NCBI GenBank assembly: GCA_026126105.1 | Contig: JAHCJV010000016.1 | Span: forward strand, 19,147 to 83,146 | DNA length: 64,000 nucleotides | Direction of reading: 5' to 3' | From: Enhydrobacter sp. | Lineage (GTDB): Bacteria > Pseudomonadota > Alphaproteobacteria > Reyranellales > Reyranellaceae | Shown here: one piece after another, positions 1 to 9,395 of the stretch | How positions within the stretch are numbered: the stretch's first letter is position 1 | Layout of the letters: each line of letters opens with the position of its first letter | Notes under the pieces: model-generated | Database searches by the model: none | Told to the model about the DNA's origin: nothing | The model's input: only the letters and a program-made list of their open reading frames with translations | Position numbers and translations under genes: made by a program

Positions 1-67
1 GCCCTCGTCGCTGGCGCGGCAGGCAGGACCGCTGCCGATCGCGCCGGATATGGGGCTTCCCTGCTCA

Positions 68-850
68 TCAGTGCAATACGTGCCGGTCCTTTGGCGTGGC
101 CGCTCGCATCGCCCGCAGCACGGAGCGCCGCCGTTGCCAGGACCGGCGGATCAGCCAGCCGATTCCGACCGGCAGCATCACCATGATGGCCGCGGCTTCG
201 CCGCCACGGTTGCGCACGCTCGCTCCTTCCCACAGTCCCCACAGGGCAATGACCGGTAATGCCAGGCTTGCCACGAAGGCAATGCCCAGGAGTGCCAGTC
301 CCGCCGGTCGATTCCAGAACCCCATGCCTTCGACCACTGGGGGTGCCTCGACACCCGCAGCCGCCATTGCGGCTCGAAGCCCGTTGGCGAACGCGCCAAG
401 CTGGGCCTTGTCGGGCACAGGAATCAACCCTTTACCCGGGGCCGGAAGGACAAACGTGTCGCCATCGCGAGTGGCGATGGTCAGCATTTCCTCGGTCATG
501 TTCTGAACGAGACTGAAGCCGACGATCTCGCTGAACGGCACGCGCCGAAAGCGACGGCGTCCGGTCAACGGTACCAATGGCCGCTCCTCGACCTGCACGG
601 CATCTGCCTCGATGGTCCAGCGGTGGCGCCGCAGCGCGGCCAGCACGGATGCGATGAATGTCAGTACGAAGGCACCGATCGCGGTGATTACAAGCGGAAA
701 CAGCTCGTCGCTGGTCGAGCTGGTCTGCAGCGCGGCGGCGACGCCGCCGACCAACACGGCAATCGATCCCAACAGACCGACGAGAGCTAGCGGAGTATTG
801 CGGTACAGGCCTTGGTGGCTTGGCAGGTCCATGCTTGCGAAGGCTATCAT
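68..850 (-). CDS. Tandem membrane protein, copy A (unknown function)
   Basis: Function not recognised. The 260-residue product has two membrane segments near the N-terminus (about residues 20-65), a soluble middle that starts after a basic RRHRW stretch and contains the motif PLVPLTGRRRFRRVPF, and two more membrane segments near the C-terminus, ending in a basic tail. The soluble part looks like a small beta-rich, PH-like module, which is inference only. I start it at the ATG ending at 850 because the protein then has the same length as the neighbouring copy and aligns with it from MIAF/MIRF onward. The open frame runs further upstream (to 1105), but that extension overlaps copy B and has no resemblance to it. 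Confidence 0.72.
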   Translation of the reverse strand: MIAFASMDLPSHQGLYRNTPLALVGLLGSIAVLVGGVAAALQTSSTSDELFPLVITAIGAFVLTFIASVLAALRRHRWTIEADAVQVEERPLVPLTGRRRFRRVPFSEIVGFSLVQNMTEEMLTIATRDGDTFVLPAPGKGLIPVPDKAQLGAFANGLRAAMAAAGVEAPPVVEGMGFWNRPAGLALLGIAFVASLALPVIALWGLWEGASVRNRGGEAAAIMVMLPVGIGWLIRRSWQRRRSVLRAMRAATPKDRHVLH

Positions 851-939
851 GAAAGCCTCAGTCACGAGGCGGGAGCGGAACTTCAGGCGGATGCGGATTA
901 AGGCTGGCTCGACGCCAGTTGCCACGACGCAGGTAGCAA

Positions 940-1722
940 TCACCTCTGTCCGACCGGAAAGCCCGATTTCGCTGCTCGCAGCACTGATCGCCGACGCTGC
1001 CACGACCGTCGGAGCATCCAACCGACCCCGACCGGCAGCATCACCATGATGGCCGCGGCTTCTCCGCCGCGATGGCGAGTGGTCGCTCCTTCCCACATTC
1101 CCCACAGAGTAACCGCCGCCAGAGCCAGGCTCGCCAGGAAGGCGAGGCTCAGCAGCGCAAGCCCGGCTGGGCGATTCCAGAAACCCATGCCTTCGACCAC
1201 CGGCGGCGGCTCGTGGCCGGCAGCAGCCATCGCCGCCCGAAGCGTGGCGGCGAAAGCGTCGAGTTGCATCTGGTCGGGCCAGCGAATCAATCCTTTGCCC
1301 GGACGCAGGACAGGAGGCAGCACAAAGCGCTCGCCGTTGCCAGTGGTGATGGCCAACAGCTCATCGGCCGAGTTCTGAACGAGGCTCAGACTGGCGATAT
1401 CGCCGAACGGCACGCGGCGAAAGCGACGGCGACCCGTCAGCGGCACCAATGGCCGTTCTTCGATTCGCACTGAGTCTGCCTCGACGATCCAGCGATGTCG
1501 CCGCAACGCGGCCAACATGCAAGCAATGAACATCAATACGAACGCACCTAGCACCGCGAATAACAGCGGCAACAGCTCATCGCCCGTCGAGGCAATATGG
1601 ACCGCCGCTGCGATACCGCAGATCAACAGCGCAAGCGCTCCCAACAAACCGCCGAGAACCAGAGGCGTGTTCCGATAGAGGCCATCATGGGTGGCTGGGT
1701 TCATCGCGGCGAAGCGTATCAT
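940..1722 (-). CDS. Tandem membrane protein, copy B (unknown function)
   Basis: A 260-residue paralogue of the downstream copy A, with the same topology: two N-terminal membrane segments, a soluble domain with PLVPLTGRRRFRRVPF and VEGMGFWNRPAG, and two C-terminal membrane segments. Identity between the copies is high over the whole length, so this is a recent tandem duplication. 89 bases separate the genes, so they may be cotranscribed. No catalytic motif is visible. The start at 1722 (MIRF) is supported by alignment with copy A; the in-frame ATG at 1704 is an alternative, and neither has a clear ribosome binding site. Confidence 0.75.
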   Translation of the reverse strand: MIRFAAMNPATHDGLYRNTPLVLGGLLGALALLICGIAAAVHIASTGDELLPLLFAVLGAFVLMFIACMLAALRRHRWIVEADSVRIEERPLVPLTGRRRFRRVPFGDIASLSLVQNSADELLAITTGNGERFVLPPVLRPGKGLIRWPDQMQLDAFAATLRAAMAAAGHEPPPVVEGMGFWNRPAGLALLSLAFLASLALAAVTLWGMWEGATTRHRGGEAAAIMVMLPVGVGWMLRRSWQRRRSVLRAAKSGFPVGQR

Positions 1723-1798
1723 ACGGGAGGTCGCTGATCGCGAGATGTGGCCTGAAGGCCGCTCGACGGTGGCCTGTTAGTGTCCTTATTGGGATGTG

Positions 1799-4264
1799 AT
1801 GGAAGACGTGGGCGATACACAGCTTCCCGGCGTGTTTGTACGCTGGTTCGAAAGCCGCGGCTGGACGCCGCGGCGGCACCAGCTGGCCCTCGTCGAGCTG
1901 GCGCGGCAGGGCAGGAGCGCGCTGCTGATCGCGCCGACCGGCGGCGGCAAGACGCTGGCGGGCTTCCTGCCGTCGCTCGTCGAGCTCACCGAGCGCCGTC
2001 GCACCGGCCGGGACCTCGCGCACGCCAAGGGCAAGGGCGAGCTGCACACGCTCTACATCTCGCCGCTGAAGGCGCTGGCGACCGACATCCGGCGCAATCT
2101 CGATGCGCCGATCGCCGAGATGCAGCTGCCGGTGCGGGCCGAGAGCCGCACCGGCGACACGCCGCAGAGCCGGCGGCTGCGGCAGCGCGAGCGGCCGCCC
2201 GACTTGCTGATGACCACGCCGGAATCGCTGGCGCTGCTGTTGTCCTATCCGGACGCGGAGAAGTTCTTCGCCAGCCTGCGCTGCGTCATCATCGACGAGC
2301 TGCATTCCTTCGCCACGTCCAAGCGCGGCCATCATTTGGCCCTCTGCCTGTCGCGGCTGGCGGCGGTATCGCCGGCGGCTCGCTTCGTGGGCCTGTCGGC
2401 CACGGTCGCCGATCCGCCGGTGTTTGCGGACTTCCTGCGCCTGCGTGACGGGGAAACCGTCGAGATCGTCCAGGGCGAGCCCGGCGCGCCTCCCAGGGTG
2501 ACGATCATCGACGCCCATGAACGTCTGCCATGGGGCGGCCACATGGGGCAACACGCGGTGCCCGAGGTCTACAACATCATCCGACAGCACCAGACCTCGA
2601 TCGTGTTCGTCAACACGCGCGCCCAGGCCGAACTGGTCTTCGACGGGCTGTGGCGGATCAACGACGACAATCTTGCGATCGGCCTGCATCATGGCTCGCT
2701 CGCCGTCGAGCAGCGCCGCCGGGTCGAGGCGGCGATGGCCGCGGGCAAGCTGCGCGCCGTGGTGGCGACCTCGTCGCTCGATCTCGGCATCGACTGGGGC
2801 AACGTCGACCTGGTGATCCAGATGGGCGCGCCCAAGGGGGTGAGCCGGCTGATGCAGCGCATCGGCCGCGCCAACCACCGTCTCGACGAGCCGAGCCGCG
2901 CGATGATCGCGCCGGCCAATCGCTTCGAGGTGCTGGAGTCTCTGGCGGCGCTGGAGGCCATCGACGCGCGGGAGCTCGACGGCGACCCGCCGCGGCCGGC
3001 CTGCCTCGACGTGCTGGCGCAGCACATCGTCGGCACGGCCTGCGCCCAGCCGATCGATCGCGAGACTTTCTTTCACGAGGTGCGCCGCGCCCAGCCCTAT
3101 CGCGACCTGAGCGCCAAGGACTTCGACGACACGTTCGAATTCGTGGCGACCGGCGGCTATGCGCTGGCGGCCTACGAGAAGTGGCACCGGCTGAAGGAGC
3201 TGCCCAACGGGCGCTGGATGCTGGCGTCGCCGATGGTCGCGCGCCAGTTTCGCATGAATGTCGGCACCATCGTCGAGCTGCCGCTGCTCAAGGTGAAGCT
3301 GCGCCGTGGCCCGATGCTGGGCGAAGTCGAGGAGTCGTTCATTCAGGCGCTGGTGCCGGGCGATACGTTCGTCTTTTCGGGCCGCCTGCTGCGCTTCGAG
3401 GGGGTGAAGGAGCTGGTTGCGCAATGTTCGCTGGCGACGACGGGCGATCCCAAGGTGCCAGCCTATGGCGGCGGACGACTGCCGCTCTCGACGTTCCTGG
3501 CCGAGCGGGTGCGGGGGATTCTTCAGGACCCGTCGAAGCATCCCAAGCTGCCGGCCGAGGTGCGCCAGTGGCTCGACATCCAGAAATGGCGCTCGGGTCT
3601 GCCGCAGAAGGACATGCTGCTGGTCGAGGGTTTCCCGCGCGGCAGCCGGCAGTTCATCGTCGCCTACTGCTTCGAAGGACGGAACGCGCATCAGACGCTC
3701 GGCATGCTGCTGACCCGCCGCATGGAACGCCTCGGGCTGAAGCCGCTTGGCTTTGTCGCGACCGACTACGTGCTCGGCATCTGGGGGCTGCGGCCACCGA
3801 CCAGGGCTCAGCTCGAGCAGCTGTTCGACGAGGACATGCTGGGCGACGATCTCGAAGCGTGGATGGACGAGTCGACGATGCTGCGGCGTTCGTTCCGCAA
3901 CGTGGCGGTGATCGCCGGCCTGATCGAGCGCCGCTTTCCGGGCGAGGAGAAATCGCGCCGGCAGGTGACCTTCAGCTCCGACCTGATCTACGACGCACTG
4001 CGCCGGCACGAGCCCGACCATATCCTGCTGCGCGCTACGCGCCAGGACGCGGCCCACCAGCTCGCTGATCTCAAGCGGCTCGGCGATCTCCTGCGGCGCG
4101 CGAAGGGCCGCATCGAGTATCGCCGGCTCGATCGCATCTCGCCGCTGGCAGTGCCCGTGCTGCTCGAGATCGGCAAGGAGCGGGTGCTCGACGGCACCGC
4201 CGAGGACGAGCTGCTCGACATGGCCGCGCAGGAACTGATCGATGAGGCGACGCGCCTGGCGTAG
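1799..4264 (+). CDS. Lhr-type DEXH-box DNA helicase (ligase-associated DNA damage response family)
   Basis: ATP-dependent 3'-5' helicase of superfamily 2, Lhr-core type, about 820 residues as usual for the family. Visible motifs are Walker A APTGGGKT near residue 46, the DELH box near residue 167, SAT near 201, and in the second RecA domain SSLDLGIDWG followed by QRIGRANH. A C-terminal Lhr domain follows. This subgroup usually sits beside an ATP-dependent DNA ligase, a metallo-beta-lactamase exonuclease and a phosphoesterase; none is adjacent here. An ATG at 1799 follows a GTG at 1796; either could be the start. Its role is DNA repair in the cytoplasm, by family knowledge. Confidence 0.9.
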   Translation: MEDVGDTQLPGVFVRWFESRGWTPRRHQLALVELARQGRSALLIAPTGGGKTLAGFLPSLVELTERRRTGRDLAHAKGKGELHTLYISPLKALATDIRRNLDAPIAEMQLPVRAESRTGDTPQSRRLRQRERPPDLLMTTPESLALLLSYPDAEKFFASLRCVIIDELHSFATSKRGHHLALCLSRLAAVSPAARFVGLSATVADPPVFADFLRLRDGETVEIVQGEPGAPPRVTIIDAHERLPWGGHMGQHAVPEVYNIIRQHQTSIVFVNTRAQAELVFDGLWRINDDNLAIGLHHGSLAVEQRRRVEAAMAAGKLRAVVATSSLDLGIDWGNVDLVIQMGAPKGVSRLMQRIGRANHRLDEPSRAMIAPANRFEVLESLAALEAIDARELDGDPPRPACLDVLAQHIVGTACAQPIDRETFFHEVRRAQPYRDLSAKDFDDTFEFVATGGYALAAYEKWHRLKELPNGRWMLASPMVARQFRMNVGTIVELPLLKVKLRRGPMLGEVEESFIQALVPGDTFVFSGRLLRFEGVKELVAQCSLATTGDPKVPAYGGGRLPLSTFLAERVRGILQDPSKHPKLPAEVRQWLDIQKWRSGLPQKDMLLVEGFPRGSRQFIVAYCFEGRNAHQTLGMLLTRRMERLGLKPLGFVATDYVLGIWGLRPPTRAQLEQLFDEDMLGDDLEAWMDESTMLRRSFRNVAVIAGLIERRFPGEEKSRRQVTFSSDLIYDALRRHEPDHILLRATRQDAAHQLADLKRLGDLLRRAKGRIEYRRLDRISPLAVPVLLEIGKERVLDGTAEDELLDMAAQELIDEATRLA

Positions 4265-4297
4265 GGTCGCGATGACGGCAGGGCGGACGAGGGAAGC

Positions 4298-5410
4298 ATG
4301 GATATCGGCAAGACATTGAAGGATGCGGTGGACGCGGGCGACCTGCCGGGCGTGGCGGCGGCCGCGGCGACCGACAAGGGCGTGATCTTCGAGGGCGCCG
4401 CCGGCGTGCTGCGGTCCGACAGCGTGGTGTGGATCGCATCGATGACCAAGGCGGTGACCGGTGCCGCCGCCATGCAGCTCGTTGAGCGCGGCAAGCTGGC
4501 CCTCGACGATCCGGCCTCCGACATCGTACCGGAACTCGCGACCAAAGGGGTGCTCGAAGGGTTCGACGCGTCGGGCGAGGCGATCACGCGCAGGCCGAAG
4601 CGGCCGATCACGCTCCGTCATCTGCTGACGCACACCTCGGGGCTGGGCTACGACACCTGGAATGCCGAGGTGATGAAGTATCGTCACGCAACGGGTATTC
4701 CGGCGATCGGCTCGTGCCAGAACATAGCGCTCACGACGCCGCTGCTCGCCGACCCGGGCGAGCGCTGGGAGTACGGCATCTCGATCGACTGGGTGGGCAA
4801 GATGGTCGAGGCCGCGAGCGGCCAGCGGCTCGATCGCTACATGGCCGAAAAGCTCTTCATGCCGCTCGGCATGACCGATACCGGCTTCGCGATCGGCCCG
4901 GCGCAGCGCCTGCGCAAGGCACGGATGCATGCGCGCGGGCCGAACGGCGTCACGGCCGTCGACCACGAGATCCCGCAAACGCCCGAGTTCCACATGGGCG
5001 GCGGCGGGCTTTATTCGACCGTCAGCGACTACCTCAAGTTCACGCAGGCGCTGCTGGCGGGTGGCGGGCCGATCCTGAAGCCCGAGACCGTGCGGCTGAT
5101 GGCTCGGAATTCGATGGAACAGGGCGTCCTCTGCCGCCCGCTCAGGAGCCAGCTGCCCAACCTCAGCAATGACCTCGATTTCGTCGACGGCATGGAATGG
5201 GGATTGAGCTTCATGATCAACCCCAAGGCGTTTCCCGGCCGCCGTGCCGCCGGCAGCCTCGCATGGGGCGGGCTGGCGAATTCCTACTACTGGATCGATC
5301 CGGTGAACAAGGTGACCGGGGTGTGGGCCACGCAACTCCTGCCCTTCTACGATCCCAACGCGGTGGCGGCGTTCGAAGGCTTCGAGCGGGCGGTCTACTC
5401 GGCGCTATAA
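4298..5410 (+). CDS. Serine hydrolase, class C beta-lactamase / esterase family
   Basis: A 370-residue penicillin-binding-protein-fold hydrolase. The nucleophile motif SMTK is at residues 48-51, HLLTHTSGLGYD is at about 109-119 and a WEYGIS segment near 157-162 provides the catalytic tyrosine. The C-terminal third has the usual GGGGLYST motif. There is no signal peptide, so it is probably a cytoplasmic EstB-like esterase rather than a drug-resistance enzyme. The ATG is preceded by GAGGGAAG and lies 33 bases after the helicase gene, so the two may be cotranscribed. The substrate is unknown. Confidence 0.87.
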   Translation: MDIGKTLKDAVDAGDLPGVAAAAATDKGVIFEGAAGVLRSDSVVWIASMTKAVTGAAAMQLVERGKLALDDPASDIVPELATKGVLEGFDASGEAITRRPKRPITLRHLLTHTSGLGYDTWNAEVMKYRHATGIPAIGSCQNIALTTPLLADPGERWEYGISIDWVGKMVEAASGQRLDRYMAEKLFMPLGMTDTGFAIGPAQRLRKARMHARGPNGVTAVDHEIPQTPEFHMGGGGLYSTVSDYLKFTQALLAGGGPILKPETVRLMARNSMEQGVLCRPLRSQLPNLSNDLDFVDGMEWGLSFMINPKAFPGRRAAGSLAWGGLANSYYWIDPVNKVTGVWATQLLPFYDPNAVAAFEGFERAVYSAL

Positions 5411-5532
5411 ATTCGTTGCCCTGTTTTCTTGGCCCACACGCGGTATTGGTACAGCGACACGCCCACGCCCACCGTGAAGGCAGCGAAGGTGGCGAGCACA
5501 AGGACCAAGTAGTAGATTTCGCTTGTCACCAT
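5395..5532 (-). CDS. Small single-span membrane peptide (45 aa)
   Basis: A short frame downstream of dnaE2 on the same strand. I start it at the ATG ending at 5532, because a strong ribosome binding site (GGAGGAAGAA) directly precedes it; the frame continues upstream without such a signal. The product has one hydrophobic span (about residues 7-27, LVLVLATFAAF at its core) followed by a basic, tyrosine-containing tail. Its last 16 bases overlap the end of the convergent hydrolase gene. Function unknown. The ribosome binding site and the clean membrane span are the only arguments that it is real. Confidence 0.6.
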   Translation of the reverse strand: MVTSEIYYLVLVLATFAAFTVGVGVSLYQYRVWAKKTGQRIYSAE

Positions 5533-5594
5533 TTCTTCCTCCGTTGTGACGGCAGGAGGTTGCCGCCTCGGAGGGGAGGCCACCTTGATCTGGA

Positions 5595-8500
5595 TCAATG
5601 GAAGTCGCGAGACGCGATCCTGATCTGCGGCCGATCGAAGATGATGCGGTTGCGGTCGTAGGGCGGTTTCTTCGCAGGCGGCTCGTTATGGGTCCGACGC
5701 GGTTTGGGTTCGTCGCGCGGATCGGGCGTCGAGGAACGGGCCTGGTCGCCGCGGCCCAGGCGCAGCTCGAAATGGCCGTCGAGATCGGCGATGCGGTCGA
5801 GATCGGCCGACCAATCCCACAGGCGCTCGACGACGAGATGGATCACGATGCCCTCGCGCTGCACGGTGCCGCTGACGGCGAGCAGACGCGCGCCCATGAC
5901 GATCCTGCGATGCGTCTCGAAGACCCTGGGCCAGACCACGAGGTTGGCGATGCCGAACTCGTCTTCCAGCGTGACGAACACCACGCCCGAGGCGGTGCCG
6001 GGACGCTGCCGCACCAGAACGAGGCCGGCCAGGGCGATACGGTCGCCGTTGCGCGCCTCCCGCAACCTTTCGGAATGGGACATGCGCCGCTCCGACAGCA
6101 TCGGCCGCAACAGCTGCAACGGATGGGCGCGCAGCGACATCGAGATCGTCGAATAGTCGTCGACCACCTGCTCGCCCATGGTGAGCTTCGGCAAGGTGAC
6201 CGCCGGTTCGCGGTCGTGCACCGCCGGGCGTGCGTCGAACAAGGGCAGGGACGCTTCGGAGAAGGCACGCACCGCCCACAGCACGTCGCGCCGCGTGAGC
6301 CCCATCGAGGCGAAGGCGTCGGCACGCGCCAGTGCGAGGATCTGGCGCTTGTTCAGCCCACCACGCCGCCACAGGTCGGCCGGATCGCGATAGGGCGTGG
6401 TGCGCTGCTCGACCATGCGCTTCAGGTCGGCTTCCCGGAGGCCGGTGACCTGGCGAAAACCGAGGCGCAAGGCGCGGCGACGACCGTCGGTCTCCTCCAG
6501 GGTGCAGTCCCACTCGCTCGCGTTCACATCGGGCGGCCGCACTTCGACTCCGTGCTCCCTGGCATCGCGCACGAGCTGCGCCGGCGCGTAGAAGCCCATC
6601 GGCTGGGAGTTGAGGAGGGCTGCGGCAAAGACCTCGGGGTAGTGGTACTTCACCCAGGACGAGACGTAGACCAGGATCGCGAAGCTCGCGGCGTGGCTCT
6701 CCGGGAAGCCGTATTCGCCGAAGCCCTCGATCTGCTTGAAGCAGCGCTCGGCGAATTCCCGCTCGTATTCGTTGTCGACCATCCCCTGGATGAAATCTTC
6801 CTTGAGCTTGTGGATGGTGCCGGAGCGACGGAAGGTTGCCATCGCCCGCCGCAGCTTGTCGGCCTTGGCCGGCAGGAAGCCCGCGCAGTCGATGGCGATC
6901 TGCATTGCCTGCTCCTGGAACAGCGGCACGCCCCGCGTCCTCTCCAGGATCTTGCGGAGTTTTCCGGGGTACTCGATTTCCCGCGGATCCCTGTCCCGGT
7001 TCTTCAGGTAAGGGTGCACCATGCCGCCCTGGATGGGGCCGGGGCGGACGATCGCGACCTCCACGACGAGGTCGTAATATTCCCGCGGCCTGAGGCGCGG
7101 CAGCATCGACATCTGCGCCCGGCTCTCGACCTGAAACACGCCGACCGAATCGGCCTGGCACAGCATGTCGTAGACTCGTTCGTCCTTCGGCTCCATCGCA
7201 AGCGTATGGTGCTCGCCGTAATGCTGCCGGATCATCGCGAACGACTTGCGCAGGCAGGTCAGCATGCCGAGCGCCAGCACGTCGATCTTGTAGATCCCCA
7301 GCGCGTCGAGATCGTCCTTGTCCCATTCGACGACGGTGCGGTCCTCCATTGCCGCGTTCTGGATCGGGATCAGCTCGTCGAGGCGATCCTCGGTCAGCAC
7401 GAAGCCGCCGACATGCTGCGAGAGATGGCGCGGAAAACCACATAACGTCGCCGACAGTTCGAGCGCCAAAGTGAGGCGTGCATCCTCGAGGTCGAGACCC
7501 ACTTCCCGCACGTGCCCGAGATTGACGCCAGTGCCTCCGCTGCCCCAGACCGTGTTGGCCATCACGCCCAGCGTGTCGGGGGAGAGGCCGAGGGCCTTGC
7601 CGACATCGCGGATGGCGCTGCGGCTGCGATAGGAAATGACCGTTGCGGCAAGCGCGACGCGATTGCGGCTCCACTTCTCGTAGATCCACTGGATCACGTC
7701 CTCGCGCCGCTCGTGCTCGAAATCGACATCGATGTCGGGTGGCTCGTCGCGTGCGTTGGACAGGAAACGCTCGAACAGGACCTCGTGCTCGTTGGGATTG
7801 ACCTCGGTGATGCCGAGGCAATAGCAGACAGCGGAATTGGCAGCGGAGCCGCGACCCTGGCAAAGGATCTCCATCGCCCGCGCCTGCTCGACGATCTCGT
7901 GCACGGTCAGGAAGTATTGCGCGATCTGCTTCTTCTCGATCAGCGCGAACTCGTGCCGGATCGTGCGGGTGACCTTGTCGGGCACTCCCTGCGGATAACG
8001 CCAGGCAGCGCCTTTCCAGGTCAGCCGCGCCAGCTTCTGCATCGGTGTCTCGCCGCCTTCGTAGACGGCAGGGTACTGGTAGCGCAGATCCTTCAGCGAG
8101 AACCGGCAGCGGTCGACGATTTCCTGGATGCGCTCGACGGCGTGCGGATGCCTGCGGAAGAGGCGAAGCATCTCTTCCGGCGTTTTCAGATGCCGCTCGG
8201 CGGAGGCGAAGCGGTGAAAGCCCAGCTCCTCGACCGTGCAGCCGAGGCGAATGGCGGTGAGGACGTCCTGCAACGCGCGGCGATCGGGGATGTGATAATG
8301 CACGTCGTTGGTGGCGACGAAGCCCATCTTCATCCGGGTGGCGAGAGCGTCGAGAGCGGCGAGCCGCCGCGCATCGTCGCCGCGGAACAGCATGGTGCCG
8401 GCGAGGTAGCAGCGGTCGCCGTACAGGCGGGCGAGCTTGCGCAGCCGGTCGTGAAACGCCGGACTGTCGAGGTCGCGCGGCGGCAGGACGATGGCGATCA

Positions 8501-8882
8501 GGCCTTCCGAATATTCCGCCAGATCGTCGACGGTGAGATCGCATTCGCCCTTCGCCGCGCGGCGATTGCCGGCGGTCAGCAGGCGCGACAGGCGCTTGTA
8601 GCCTTCGACATCGATCGGATAGGCGAGCAGGGAATAACCGTCCCGCGTCTCCAGCCGCGCGCCGACGAGCAGCTTGATCCATTGCTCCTCCGGGGCGGGA
8701 TGCTCGTCGTAATAATCCCGGATCGCCGAATAGGCCCGCACCACACCGGCCAGGGTGTTGCGGTCGGCGATGCCGATCGCGTTGTGGCCGAGCTCTATCG
8801 CGCGCCAGACCAGCTCGCCCGGATGCGAGCCGCCGCGCAGGAAGCTGTAGTTGGTCGTGACCTGAAGCTCGGCGTACGGCAT
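5595..8882 (-). CDS. dnaE2: Error-prone DNA polymerase III alpha subunit DnaE2 (ImuC)
   Basis: Catalytic polymerase of the ImuA-ImuB-DnaE2 mutasome, which copies past DNA damage during the SOS response. The 1095-residue length is typical. An N-terminal PHP domain begins TTNYSFLRGGSHP, GRGSAANS is at residues 343-350, and the polymerase aspartates lie in PDIDVDF at 382-388. The helix-hairpin-helix and OB domains follow towards the C-terminus, and the last 40 residues are basic, as in other DnaE2 proteins. The gene lies downstream of imuA and imuB on the same strand, but a small antitoxin gene and a 144-base inverted repeat separate it from imuB. Confidence 0.96.
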   Translation of the reverse strand: MPYAELQVTTNYSFLRGGSHPGELVWRAIELGHNAIGIADRNTLAGVVRAYSAIRDYYDEHPAPEEQWIKLLVGARLETRDGYSLLAYPIDVEGYKRLSRLLTAGNRRAAKGECDLTVDDLAEYSEGLIAIVLPPRDLDSPAFHDRLRKLARLYGDRCYLAGTMLFRGDDARRLAALDALATRMKMGFVATNDVHYHIPDRRALQDVLTAIRLGCTVEELGFHRFASAERHLKTPEEMLRLFRRHPHAVERIQEIVDRCRFSLKDLRYQYPAVYEGGETPMQKLARLTWKGAAWRYPQGVPDKVTRTIRHEFALIEKKQIAQYFLTVHEIVEQARAMEILCQGRGSAANSAVCYCLGITEVNPNEHEVLFERFLSNARDEPPDIDVDFEHERREDVIQWIYEKWSRNRVALAATVISYRSRSAIRDVGKALGLSPDTLGVMANTVWGSGGTGVNLGHVREVGLDLEDARLTLALELSATLCGFPRHLSQHVGGFVLTEDRLDELIPIQNAAMEDRTVVEWDKDDLDALGIYKIDVLALGMLTCLRKSFAMIRQHYGEHHTLAMEPKDERVYDMLCQADSVGVFQVESRAQMSMLPRLRPREYYDLVVEVAIVRPGPIQGGMVHPYLKNRDRDPREIEYPGKLRKILERTRGVPLFQEQAMQIAIDCAGFLPAKADKLRRAMATFRRSGTIHKLKEDFIQGMVDNEYEREFAERCFKQIEGFGEYGFPESHAASFAILVYVSSWVKYHYPEVFAAALLNSQPMGFYAPAQLVRDAREHGVEVRPPDVNASEWDCTLEETDGRRRALRLGFRQVTGLREADLKRMVEQRTTPYRDPADLWRRGGLNKRQILALARADAFASMGLTRRDVLWAVRAFSEASLPLFDARPAVHDREPAVTLPKLTMGEQVVDDYSTISMSLRAHPLQLLRPMLSERRMSHSERLREARNGDRIALAGLVLVRQRPGTASGVVFVTLEDEFGIANLVVWPRVFETHRRIVMGARLLAVSGTVQREGIVIHLVVERLWDWSADLDRIADLDGHFELRLGRGDQARSSTPDPRDEPKPRRTHNEPPAKKPPYDRNRIIFDRPQIRIASRDFH

Positions 8883-8933
8883 GGGGACCTCACGCCCTGC
8901 TCATGTTCTTGCCGTCCGTAGCTCACATTTCTC

Positions 8934-9077
8934 CTCATCCTGAGGAGCGTAGCGCAGCGAAGCGTCTCGAAGGATGGCAACGCGAAGGAAGGAGCTGCAA
9001 CCACTCCGAGGTGCAGAGACATGGTGCGGGTTGCCACCCTTCGAGACGCTTCGCTGCGCTGCGCTCCTCAGGGTGAG
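8934..9077. repeat. Large inverted repeat between fitA-like gene and dnaE2
   Basis: Two 47-base arms (8934-8980 and 9031-9077) are complementary with three mismatches and are separated by 50 bases. The core is CGAAGCGTCTCGAAGG and its complement. It fills most of the 251-base gap between the antitoxin-like gene and dnaE2, and in RNA would form a very stable hairpin upstream of the dnaE2 ribosome binding site. It belongs to the same general class as the repeats near 13.4, 24.7 and 34.3 kb, but is a longer variant. No gene is visible in this gap. Confidence 0.85.
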
Positions 9078-9133
9078 GTGGGTGTGCAGCCACGAAAAGG
9101 AAACATTCACAACCGTGGGCGTCGGCATCACGA

Positions 9134-9370
9134 TCATCGGCGGCGGTCCTCCCGCAGCAGGAGCACGCTGTCAGTCTGCTTTACGCCCTTGGGCGTCAGG
9201 GCGGCGATGCGATCGACTTCGGCGAGGGCATCGATGGCCAGAGGCTGGTACGCGGCATGGCTGAGCAGGTCGCAGATCTCCGCTTCCAGCGAGCGGCGAT
9301 GGTTCTTGGCGCGCATCTCGAGGCGCGGGATAACTTCGTCATCCAGGTTGCGGATGGTGACGGTTCCCAT
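9134..9370 (-). CDS. FitA-like ribbon-helix-helix antitoxin (orphan)
   Basis: A 78-residue protein beginning MGTVTIRNLDDEVIPRL, the N-terminal strand and first helix of a FitA/CopG ribbon-helix-helix DNA-binding domain, followed by RSLEAEICDLLSHA, the usual second helix. FitA antitoxins normally pair with a PIN-domain VapC/FitB toxin encoded just downstream. Here the downstream 251 bases hold only an inverted repeat and then dnaE2, so no toxin partner is present. The start has a good ribosome binding site (GGGGGAG). The last 25 residues (PKGVKQTDSVLLLREDRR) take the place of the usual toxin-binding tail. It lies 25 bases after imuB and is probably cotranscribed with it. Confidence 0.82.
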   Translation of the reverse strand: MGTVTIRNLDDEVIPRLEMRAKNHRRSLEAEICDLLSHAAYQPLAIDALAEVDRIAALTPKGVKQTDSVLLLREDRRR

Positions 9371-9395
9371 GGTCGTTGCTCCCCCAACTCTTCGG

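Noticed and set aside
1685..5335. A 1216-codon minus-strand open frame
   Set aside because: It lies antisense to the Lhr helicase and hydrolase genes, has no recognisable domain and is rich in the Arg/His/Asp typical of antisense shadows of GC-rich genes.
4298..5410. Drug-resistance beta-lactamase
   Set aside because: No signal peptide, so it would not reach the periplasm; the motifs fit EstB-type esterases equally well.
8901..9137. Possible PIN toxin partner of the FitA-like protein
   Set aside because: The only frame in this gap is translated from the inverted repeat arms; no PIN-domain acidic motifs are present.
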